A DNA stretch of 5,929 nucleotides from an uncultured Acidobacteriota bacterium (GTDB lineage Bacteria > Acidobacteriota > Vicinamibacteria > Vicinamibacterales > UBA8438). The stretch covers positions 1-5,929 of the forward strand of contig CALBET010001165.1 of assembly GCA_937888665.1 (NCBI GenBank), written 5' to 3'. Shown here one piece after another: positions 1 through 5,498 of this stretch; the first letter of the stretch is position 1, and each line of letters opens with the position of its first letter. The position numbers and the translations under genes were made by a program. The notes below the pieces were generated by a model, which did no database searches, was not told where the DNA came from, and saw nothing but the letters and a program-made list of their open reading frames with translations.

Positions 1-1208
1 TGGCCGACGGCACGACGACGATCGCCCGATACGCGCCCGGGGCCGACTGCGCGTCGACGCTCTCGTGTCTCGCCGCGCTAGGGGTCACGGTCGAGGGGCC
101 CGTCGGCGCTCCGGACGCCCACCGGCACCAGCGGGTCGTCACCATCACGGGGCGCGGCCTCGGTGGCTTGAGAGCGCCGACCGAGCCGCTCGACGCGGGG
201 AACTCGGGGACCACGCTGCGGCTCCTGGCCGGCGTGCTGGCGGGCCACCTCTTCGAGAGCATCATCACGGGCGACGCGTCTCTCCGCGCACGACCGATGC
301 GACGCATCATCGATCCGCTCTCCCGCATGGGCGCCGCGCTGCGCGGGGACGATGACCGACCGCCCATCAGCATCCAGGGCGCGGCGCTCCACGGCATCCA
401 CTACACCCCACCGGTCGCCAGCGCCCAGGTCAAGAGCGCGGTGCTGCTGGCCGGCCTACACGCCGCCGGGGACACGGTCGTCACGGAACGACAGCTCACA
501 CGAGACCATACGGAACGTGCGCTGCCACTGTTCGGCGTCGAGCTGACCCGGACGGGCGGCGATATCTGTATCCGCGGCGGTCAGCGCCTGCGCGGCGCGC
601 AGGTGCGAGTGCCTGGCGACGCGTCGTCAGCGGCGTGCTGGGCCGTGGCGGCCGCGGCCCTGCCGGGGTCGGATGTCACGCTCGACGACGTCGGGCTCAA
701 CCCAACCCGCATCGGATTCCTGTCCGTGCTCGAGCGGACCGGGGCGCGGATCGACATCTCGAGCGGCCCCGCGGTTGGCGACGAGCCGATCGGCTCCATT
801 CGGATCCGCTATGGCGGCTTGACGGCGCTAGAGATCGGACCAGCGGAGGTACCGGGCGCCATCGACGAGCTTCCGGTGCTCGCGGCGCTCGCCACGCACG
901 GAGGATCGCTCCGGGTGACAGGTGCCGGCGAACTGCGTCACAAAGAGAGCGACCGCATCGCGGCGTTGGCCACCGGGCTCCGGGGACTTGGCGGCCACGT
1001 TGAAGAACTGGACGACGGCTTCCAGGTGCTGGGCGACCGCCCGCTCAGCGGCGGCACCGCGGACGCCGCTGGAGACCACCGCCTGGCCATGGCCTTTGCC
1101 ATCGCCGCGATCGGCGCCCAGAAGCCCAGCGAGATCCGTCACGCCGACATCGTCGAGGTGTCCTACCCAGGGTTCTTCGATATCTTGGCCGAGATCAGCG
1201 AGCCATAA
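1..1208 (+). CDS. aroA: 3-phosphoshikimate 1-carboxyvinyltransferase (EPSP synthase), 5' truncated by the window edge
   Basis: This cytoplasmic enzyme transfers the enolpyruvyl group of PEP to shikimate-3-phosphate, the sixth step of the shikimate pathway. The frame is open from base 3 and gives 401 residues before the TAA stop. EPSP synthases usually have about 425-440, so roughly 25-35 N-terminal residues, including the KSxSxR phosphate-binding segment, lie upstream of the window. Visible motifs, numbered from the first visible codon, are LDAGNSGTT (63-71), RPM (97-99), SAQVKSA (140-146), RDHTER (167-172), PGDASSA (204-210), the catalytic-type Asp in DELP (288), RHKESDR (312-318) and DHR (358-360). 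The two-fold repeated EPSPS architecture therefore looks intact. An internal TTG at 168 is not the start, because conserved EPSPS sequence (ADGTTTI and ALGVTVEG) precedes it in frame. The GNSGTT form resembles Bacillus-type enzymes more than the E. coli type. The shikimate kinase gene follows 59 bases downstream. Identity is very secure; only the start is unseen. Confidence 0.97.
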   Translation, partial: ADGTTTIARYAPGADCASTLSCLAALGVTVEGPVGAPDAHRHQRVVTITGRGLGGLRAPTEPLDAGNSGTTLRLLAGVLAGHLFESIITGDASLRARPMRRIIDPLSRMGAALRGDDDRPPISIQGAALHGIHYTPPVASAQVKSAVLLAGLHAAGDTVVTERQLTRDHTERALPLFGVELTRTGGDICIRGGQRLRGAQVRVPGDASSAACWAVAAAALPGSDVTLDDVGLNPTRIGFLSVLERTGARIDISSGPAVGDEPIGSIRIRYGGLTALEIGPAEVPGAIDELPVLAALATHGGSLRVTGAGELRHKESDRIAALATGLRGLGGHVEELDDGFQVLGDRPLSGGTADAAGDHRLAMAFAIAAIGAQKPSEIRHADIVEVSYPGFFDILAEISEP

Positions 1209-1267
1209 CGGCCGCGTCAGCGAACCTGCTGAGCGCGCCGACCGCCGCGTCAACCGCCCGAGTCATC

Positions 1268-1786
1268 ATGCGTGCCGACAAGATTTACCTCGTAGGGTTC
1301 ATGGGCGCGGGCAAGACGACGTTGGCGGCGGCCCTCGGTGCCCGGCTGCACTGGCACGTCGAAGACCTCGACACTGTCATCGAACGTCGAGAAGGCATGA
1401 CCGTCGCCGAGATCTTCGCGACGCACGGAGAGTCGCGGTTCCGGACGGTCGAGCAGGCGGCGCTGGAGGACATGCTGCCGTTGCGCCAGGTGGTCGTGGC
1501 CACGGGTGGCGGCGCCTTCGCCGACGCGGACAGCCGCGCGTTGATCAATCGAGACGGCGTCTCGTTCTGGCTTGATGTATCCTTTGACCGGGTCGTTGCG
1601 CGTCTTCCGTCAGAGGACGGGCAACGGCCGCTGACCGCCGACCGTGGCGACATGGAGCGGCTGTTTCACGATCGGCAGTCCGCGTACCGAGAGGCGCAGG
1701 TGCGGCTCGACGCCGAGCACGCCACGACCGCCGAGTTGGTAGAGCGGATAGTCGACTGGCTCGAAGGCCGGCCGCTAGCCCGCTGA
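1268..1786 (+). CDS. aroK: Shikimate kinase
   Basis: This cytoplasmic P-loop kinase phosphorylates the 3-hydroxyl of shikimate with ATP, making the substrate that the upstream aroA product uses. The 172-residue length is normal for the family. Visible landmarks are the Walker A loop GFMGAGKT (10-17), the DLD motif (33-35) that binds Mg and shikimate, GESRFRxxE (54-62) with the shikimate-binding Arg, the GGG motif (80-82), RPL of the lid (120-122) and RxxxY (136-140). All the residues expected for catalysis are present. The ATG at 1268 lies 59 bases after the aroA stop. The frame stays open further upstream, but I found no better start there, and this one gives the standard N-terminus (charged residues, then IYLVGFMGAGKT). 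Only a weak GAG sits in the Shine-Dalgarno position, so translation may depend on coupling with aroA. Whether the symbol should be aroK or aroL cannot be decided and does not matter outside enterics. Confidence 0.96.
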   Translation: MRADKIYLVGFMGAGKTTLAAALGARLHWHVEDLDTVIERREGMTVAEIFATHGESRFRTVEQAALEDMLPLRQVVVATGGGAFADADSRALINRDGVSFWLDVSFDRVVARLPSEDGQRPLTADRGDMERLFHDRQSAYREAQVRLDAEHATTAELVERIVDWLEGRPLAR

Positions 1787-1850
1787 GGGGCACTACTGAA
1801 TCACTGAACCACCGCAACACTGCACGACGACTCCGAGGCTCCCTATTCCT

Positions 1851-2600
1851 ATGCGCTTTCTCATTCTCAGCGACATCCACAGCAACATCGACGCCCTCGA
1901 CGCAGTGCTGGCCCGCACTCCACCCGAGTCCTACGACAAGCTGCTGGTGCTGGGTGACCTCGTCGGTTACGGCGGCACGCCAAACGAGGTCGTGGACCGG
2001 ATCTTCGAATTGGAGCCCGACTTCTTGATTCGCGGCAATCACGACAAAGTCGCGAGCGGGGTCGAGAGCGCCGACAGCTTCAACCGCATCGCGGGGGAGG
2101 CCGCGCGCTGGACCCACGACGAGCTGACGCCGGCGAATCGAGAGCGGTTGGCGGCGTTACCAGCCGGCCCCGCGAACGTCGACCGCGAGGTGGAGGTCTG
2201 TCACGGCACGCCGTTCGACGAGGACACGTATGTCTTCGACGGAGACGACGCGACCAAGGCGCTCGAGGCCGCGCATCGCCCGATCTGCTTCTTCGGCCAC
2301 ACCCATGTCCCGGTCGCCTATGCCCTGAAGGGGAGCGAGCTGACCGTCACGCACCTCACGCCGGGTGGTGACGACACCAAGATCGTCAACATTCTGAAGC
2401 AGACTCGCTATCTCATCAACCCCGGCTCGATCGGACAACCGCGCGACACCGACGCGCGAGCCTCCTACGCCACCTTCGACTCGAAAAAGCGGCAGGTGCA
2501 GATCAAACGCGTGCCGTACCGCATCGATCTCGCACAGCAGCGAATTGCCGAAGCCGGCTTGCCCGAAAGCCTCGCGTTCCGCCTAGGCCTGGGCCGCTAG
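1851..2600 (+). CDS. Calcineurin-like metallophosphoesterase (YfcE/MJ0936-type fold), substrate unknown
   Basis: This is a predicted cytoplasmic, dinuclear-metal phosphoesterase of 249 residues with no signal peptide or membrane segment. The complete ligand set is visible: D8 and H10 in SDIHSN, D36 in GDLVGYG, N63 and H64 in GNHD, H118 in CHGTP, and H150 and H152 in GHTH. A late NPGSIGQPRD segment (190-199) is typical of the small bacterial subgroup annotated only as metallophosphoesterase or YfcE-like. Family members hydrolyse phosphodiesters or phosphomonoesters in vitro, but physiological substrates are mostly unknown, so no specific reaction is claimed. The ATG at 1851 places the first metal motif at residues 8-10, as usual. 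A GAGG at 1835-1838 is a weak ribosome site with a rather long 12-base spacer. The gene follows aroK by 64 bases and could be co-transcribed with it, but nothing suggests a role in aromatic synthesis. A hairpin begins directly after the stop. Confidence 0.93.
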   Translation: MRFLILSDIHSNIDALDAVLARTPPESYDKLLVLGDLVGYGGTPNEVVDRIFELEPDFLIRGNHDKVASGVESADSFNRIAGEAARWTHDELTPANRERLAALPAGPANVDREVEVCHGTPFDEDTYVFDGDDATKALEAAHRPICFFGHTHVPVAYALKGSELTVTHLTPGGDDTKIVNILKQTRYLINPGSIGQPRDTDARASYATFDSKKRQVQIKRVPYRIDLAQQRIAEAGLPESLAFRLGLGR

Positions 2601-2623
2601 GTTTCCCGGCGAGGCCAGGAAAC
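2601..2623 (+). terminator. Hairpin directly after the metallophosphoesterase stop (possible terminator)
   Basis: GTTTCC (2601-2606) pairs with GGAAAC (2618-2623). After one C/A mismatch, GG (2608-2609) pairs with CC (2615-2616) around a five-base loop. It begins on the base after the stop codon, but no T-run follows, so it is not a standard intrinsic terminator. It could be a processing or mRNA 3'-end stabilising stem, or chance. It does sit where the aro/phosphoesterase unit would end, before the next promoter. Confidence 0.35.
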
Positions 2624-2665
2624 CGCGTCGTCTTGGCCGCCGGCTGGGTGCTCGCTGGATCCGTA

Positions 2666-2695
2666 TTGCGAAGGATTCGTCCGGGGCGCTACAAT
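2666..2695 (+). promoter_or_regulatory. Candidate sigma70-type promoter for the haem-copper protein operon
   Basis: TTGCGA (2666-2671) matches the -35 consensus at four of six positions. TACAAT (2690-2695) matches the -10 consensus at five of six. The spacer is 18 bases. Transcription would begin near A2703, leaving a leader of about 44 bases before the ATG at 2747. This is the only clear promoter-like pair I see in the 146-base intergenic region, which otherwise holds only the hairpin after the previous gene and a ribosome site. No operator palindrome was recognised. Confidence 0.5.
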
Positions 2696-2731
2696 TGAGC
2701 CCATGTAGGCGGTTCGGCATCGGCGTCACCC

Positions 2732-2737
2732 AAGGAG
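2732..2737 (+). promoter_or_regulatory. Strong ribosome binding site AAGGAG
   Basis: AAGGAG lies nine bases upstream of the ATG at 2747. It fixes the start of the secreted cytochrome/copper protein and stands out because the other plus-strand genes in the window have weak or no Shine-Dalgarno sequences. Confidence 0.8.
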
Positions 2738-2746
2738 ACACAATAC

Positions 2747-4066
2747 ATGGGTTCTCAGGACCTGCATCGCGGCCGTTCAACCGGCGCGTGTCTGGCTATC
2801 CTCGCCCTCGGCGCCATCGGTGCCGTGTTGGCCGCCCCCGACCCTGTCGCAGCCCAGACCGCCTCCCAGACCAACGACGAGCCGGTCACGTTTGCCAAGC
2901 ATGTCGCGCCGATTCTGCAGCGCTCGTGTCAAAGCTGCCATCGCACCGGCTCGATCGCGCCGATGTCGCTGCTCACCTACGAGGAGGTGCGCCCGTGGGC
3001 CCGCTCCATCAAACAGCGGATCGCGGCCCGCGAGATGCCCCCGTGGTTCGTTGACCGGCATGTCGGTGTGCAGGGGTTCAAAGCCGACAAGTCGCTGTCA
3101 GACGCTGAGATCGAGTTGGTCTCGACCTGGGTGGACGCCGGCGCTCCGATGGGCAACCCCGCCGACCTCCCGGCGCCGCTCGTGTTCGACGACATGACGA
3201 AATGGAATATCGGCGAGCCCGACTGGGTCATTCCGATTCCAGACCCGTTCGTGGTCAAAGCGGAAGCGGCCGACTGGTGGGGAAACCTGGTAAGCGAGTC
3301 CGGACTCACGGAAGACCGCTGGGTCAAAGCGGTAGAGACCAAGCCCACGGAGGAGAGCTTCTCAGTCGTCCATCACGCAGTCACCACGGCGATCGACCCG
3401 GACGGTGAAGCCGCCTTCCTGAACGAATATGCCCTGGGCAAGAACGGCGACATCTATCCGGACGGCACCGGCCGGCTGCTCAAGGCCGGGTCGGACATTC
3501 GCTTCAACATGCACTATCACGCAGTCGGTCGCGAGATCACAGACCGCACGAGCGTTGGACTGACCTTTTATCCCAAGGGCGTGGTGCCGGAGCGCCCGAT
3601 TTCCGCGCTGCACATCGGAGACAACGAAGACCTGGATATTCCCGCCGGCGAAGCCAACGTGCGGCACGACGGCTACTACCACCTGAAGGACAATATCAAC
3701 CTGACGGTCTTCCAGCCGCATCTGCACAATCTGGGCACGCGCCAGTGCGTCGAAGCGATTTTGCCGGACAATACCGTGGAGTCGATCAGTTGCGCCAACT
3801 GGGATTTCGGGTGGCACATTGCCTACAACTATGAGGACGACGTTGCTCCCCTGATCCCGAAGGGCAGCACACTGCACGTCATCAGCTGGCACGACAACTC
3901 GGAATCGAATCGTTGGAATGACGACCCGCGCAACTGGGCCGGGTTCGGACAACGGTCGAAGGACGACATGAGCTTCTCGTGGCTGAGTTGGTACGCCCTC
4001 GACGACGAAGAGTTCGACGCCGCCGTCTCGGCGCGTCAGGCCGCGACCGACAACAACGACGACTAG
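2747..4066 (+). CDS. Secreted c-type cytochrome fused to a PHM-like (Cu type II, ascorbate-dependent) monooxygenase domain
   Basis: This is a 439-residue exported protein. Residues 1-36 form a Sec signal peptide: basic n-region, hydrophobic stretch 14-30 and probable cleavage after VAA (34-36). A single covalent-haem site CQSCH (61-65) follows, within a segment resembling short cytochrome c domains; M73 and the M97 of EMPPW are candidate distal ligands. The C-terminal two thirds keeps the ligand pattern of peptidylglycine alpha-hydroxylating and dopamine beta-monooxygenases: HH (209-210) and the His of MHYH (255-258) for one copper site, and HLH (325-327) with M408 in DDM for the other. C334 and C349 could form a disulfide. 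Family knowledge: such enzymes insert one oxygen atom using two separated coppers and an external one-electron donor. Inference: the haem may deliver those electrons in the periplasm. The substrate is unknown, and a non-catalytic role is possible. It has a strong Shine-Dalgarno site and a likely own promoter. The next secreted gene follows after 20 bases. Family assignment is firm; activity is not shown. Confidence 0.85.
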   Translation: MGSQDLHRGRSTGACLAILALGAIGAVLAAPDPVAAQTASQTNDEPVTFAKHVAPILQRSCQSCHRTGSIAPMSLLTYEEVRPWARSIKQRIAAREMPPWFVDRHVGVQGFKADKSLSDAEIELVSTWVDAGAPMGNPADLPAPLVFDDMTKWNIGEPDWVIPIPDPFVVKAEAADWWGNLVSESGLTEDRWVKAVETKPTEESFSVVHHAVTTAIDPDGEAAFLNEYALGKNGDIYPDGTGRLLKAGSDIRFNMHYHAVGREITDRTSVGLTFYPKGVVPERPISALHIGDNEDLDIPAGEANVRHDGYYHLKDNINLTVFQPHLHNLGTRQCVEAILPDNTVESISCANWDFGWHIAYNYEDDVAPLIPKGSTLHVISWHDNSESNRWNDDPRNWAGFGQRSKDDMSFSWLSWYALDDEEFDAAVSARQAATDNNDD

Positions 4067-4086
4067 GCACAGCAGCCCGCACCGCA

Positions 4087-4947
4087 ATGACTCCAGCCAG
4101 ACTGCTGCGCGCCGTGGGACTCGCCGGACTCCTGGTGGGGCTGATGGTCCATCCGGGGGAGGCGCAAACCAAGTTCAACAGCGGGCAGAACGTGCAGCCG
4201 GTGTTCGAAGGCTGGGAGAGGAACGCGGACGGTTCGTTCGACCTCGTGTTCGGCTATCTGAACCGCAACTTTCAAGAGCGACCGCACGTCCCCCTCGGTC
4301 CGAACAACCAGTTCTCACCGGGTCCGGTGGACAGAGGCCAGCCGTCGTATTTCTACAATCGCCGACAAAACTACGTGCTCCGGGTGAGGGTGCCGGCCGA
4401 TTTCGGCGACCAGGATCTGGTGTGGTCGGTGACGCACAACGGGCGCACCGACACCGCCACCGGATCGTTGTTGCCGGTGTGGGAGATTGACGAAGCGGTG
4501 ATCATGGCCAACCGCGGCATGGGGGCCAGCGGCACCTACGTCGACAACCACGGACCCAACATCGGGTTGGATGGCGCGCAGAACCAGACCGTGTCGGTGA
4601 ACGGGTCGCTGACGCTCACGGTGGTCGCCGCCGATGACGGGATTCCCGGCCCCAATCCAGAGTCGGCCACACGACGCGGTGATCGCCGCGGTCGACCGGG
4701 TCCGGACCAACAGAACATGGTGAATCCGCGAGCCGCGGTGGCCACGGGCCTCGCCGTCACCTGGCTCCAGCATCGCGGCCCAGGTCAGGCGTCGTTCGCC
4801 CCGATGATGCCGCCGTTGGAGAACGGCCGCGCCACCACCACCGTCAACTTCAGTGAGCCGGGGACATACGTGCTTCGGGCGATCGCGGACGACACCGTGC
4901 TGACCTCCATGGTCGACGTCACGGTCATCGTCGAACCAGCCAGCTGA
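4087..4947 (+). CDS. Secreted protein of unknown function with a C-terminal Ig-like beta domain
   Basis: This 286-residue protein has a short Sec signal peptide (residues 1-26: RLLR n-region, hydrophobic 9-21, probable cleavage at GEA before Q27). The mature N-terminal part (about 34-135) is rich in aromatic residues and beta-formers, with distinctive strings such as VFEGWE (39-44), FGYLNRN (55-61), GPNN (71-74), DRGQP (82-86) and LLPVWEID (128-135). The last part (about 159-283) reads like a bacterial Ig or PKD-type fold, ending in FSEPGTYVLRAIADD and a VDVTVIV strand. Between them a Gly/Pro/Arg-rich loop (about 187-215) looks disordered. I recall similar proteins from uncultured Acidobacteriota but know no function, and no catalytic motif is evident. 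The start at 4087 gives a clean signal peptide 20 bases after the previous stop. An in-frame ATG at 3979 would overlap the upstream gene by 88 bases and destroy the signal peptide. No Shine-Dalgarno site is visible, so translation is probably coupled to the cytochrome/copper gene. Confidence 0.8.
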   Translation: MTPARLLRAVGLAGLLVGLMVHPGEAQTKFNSGQNVQPVFEGWERNADGSFDLVFGYLNRNFQERPHVPLGPNNQFSPGPVDRGQPSYFYNRRQNYVLRVRVPADFGDQDLVWSVTHNGRTDTATGSLLPVWEIDEAVIMANRGMGASGTYVDNHGPNIGLDGAQNQTVSVNGSLTLTVVAADDGIPGPNPESATRRGDRRGRPGPDQQNMVNPRAAVATGLAVTWLQHRGPGQASFAPMMPPLENGRATTTVNFSEPGTYVLRAIADDTVLTSMVDVTVIVEPAS

Positions 4948-4965
4948 CCCGATCGCTCGACCCAC

Positions 4966-4998
4966 AAGACAGGGGGCGGACGCTACGTGCCTGTTTTT
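4966..4998 (+). terminator. Possible intrinsic terminator between the convergent operons
   Basis: AAGACAGG (4966-4973) can pair with CCTGTTTT (4990-4997), giving eight pairs including one G-T. A T-run at 4994-4998 overlaps the 3' arm. The 16-base loop contains a small ACG-CTA-CGT stem. It lies 18 bases after the TGA of the plus-strand secreted gene and overlaps the end of the minus-strand small gene. The T-run is partly consumed by the stem, so this is a weak candidate. On the minus strand the same hairpin is followed by a GT-rich stretch and might also slow polymerase there. Confidence 0.35.
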
Positions 4999-5132
4999 CG
5001 GGCCGCGCGCTCCTCCCGGCGACGTAATTCGGCGGCATAGGCGTCAGCCGCCGCGCGCGAGCCGAGAATCCAGCCGGCAACCAACCCGAACAGCAGGATG
5101 GCGGGAACGTAAATGAAATGTCCGGCGGGCAT
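4983..5132 (-). CDS. 49-residue single-pass membrane protein at the end of the ccm operon
   Basis: This short gene runs from ATG (5132-5130) to TAG (4985-4983). The product starts MPAGHFIYVP, has one hydrophobic segment at about residues 6-24 (FIYVPAILLFGLVAGWILG), and ends in a highly charged, probably helical tail (DAYAAELRRREERAARK, 30-46). This layout suggests an inner-membrane anchor with the tail in the cytoplasm under the positive-inside rule. It starts 24 bases after the CcmD-like stop in the same direction, with only a weak AGG five bases before the ATG. The ordered composition (hydrophobic block, GS turn, amphipathic Arg/Glu tail) and operon position argue for a real gene despite its size. 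I recall similar small proteins beside ccm genes in Acidobacteriota, but this was not checked. A role as an accessory subunit of the haem exporter is an inference; the exact function is unknown. Confidence 0.72.
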   Translation of the reverse strand: MPAGHFIYVPAILLFGLVAGWILGSRAAADAYAAELRRREERAARKTGT

Positions 5133-5156
5133 GAGTACCTGCTACGGGGCCGGTGG

Positions 5157-5498
5157 TCAGGCTCCGTCGGTCTCCTTCACCCGGCGCATCGCGTCGGCGA
5201 GTTCCTTCTCGACGCTGCCGAGCCGGCGCCAGATGGTCCAAAGGTAGCCGAGCGCAATCACCCACACGACAATATAGGCGGTCGCCAGCAACGGCGCCGC
5301 CGGAAGCTGGTCCTCGGGCGGCACGTCGTCCATCGGCACGAAACCGTCTGGCGCCGACTGCGGTGTAGGCTGCGCGGCATCCGCCGTCGCGTCGACGAAC
5401 AGGCCGAGACACGCGATGAGGAGCGCCACCACTACCGCGCGCCGCCACCCGGGAGCCCCCTCCCGCCGGACACCGGTCAAGTCACACAGACCCTGCAC
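5157..5498 (-). CDS. ccmD: CcmD-like cytochrome c maturation protein with an N-terminal signal-like extension
   Basis: CcmD is a small membrane protein that helps release holo-CcmE from the CcmABC haem-export complex. This product has 113 residues when started at the GTG (5498-5496) that shares its first G with the ccmC stop (TAGTG). The start is supported by GGAGG at 5510-5506, seven bases upstream. Residues 10-42 look like a signal peptide or first membrane helix (RR, then AVVVALLIACLGLFV, possible cleavage at ADA, 39-41). An acidic linker (about 51-63, DDVPPED) follows. The CcmD-like core is the membrane helix at about 67-87 (AAPLLATAYIVVWVIALGYLW), followed by WRRLGSVEKELADAMRRVKE, the basic/charged tail typical of CcmD. 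Classical CcmD is only about 50-70 residues, so the N-terminal extension is unusual compared with proteobacterial forms. A longer frame from 5612 exists but would lie inside ccmC and is not needed. Assignment rests on position and the core pattern, since CcmD is poorly conserved. Confidence 0.8.
   Translation of the reverse strand: MQGLCDLTGVRREGAPGWRRAVVVALLIACLGLFVDATADAAQPTPQSAPDGFVPMDDVPPEDQLPAAPLLATAYIVVWVIALGYLWTIWRRLGSVEKELADAMRRVKETDGA

Noticed and set aside
78..401. Minus-strand and alternative-frame open frames across the aroA region (for example 78-401 minus, 635-1003 plus, 828-1253 minus, 922-1575 plus)
   Set aside because: They overlap a strongly conserved EPSP synthase frame, have compositions rich in Arg/Ala/Pro typical of GC-driven open frames, and show no family motif.
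168..1208. TTG at 168 as the true start of aroA
   Set aside because: The frame continues upstream to the window edge with recognisable EPSP synthase sequence, so the gene begins outside the window.
1787..1850. Possible promoter or small gene between aroK and the metallophosphoesterase
   Set aside because: The 64-base gap shows no convincing -35/-10 pair and no short open frame with a ribosome site; only a weak GAGG is present.
3979..4086. Upstream ATG at 3979 as the start of the Ig-like secreted protein
   Set aside because: It would overlap the preceding gene and add an Arg-rich segment that buries the obvious signal peptide starting at 4087.
3362..4087. A 241-residue minus-strand open frame opposite the haem-copper gene
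   Set aside because: The plus-strand frame carries a signal peptide, CxxCH and copper ligands. The minus frame is a Val/Arg-rich mirror with no motif, ribosome site or promoter.
4991..5006. Short inverted repeat GCC-TG-TTTTT-CG-GGC as a separate terminator
   Set aside because: Only three continuous pairs with a mismatch, and it lies inside the coding sequence of the small minus-strand gene. It is too weak to call on its own.
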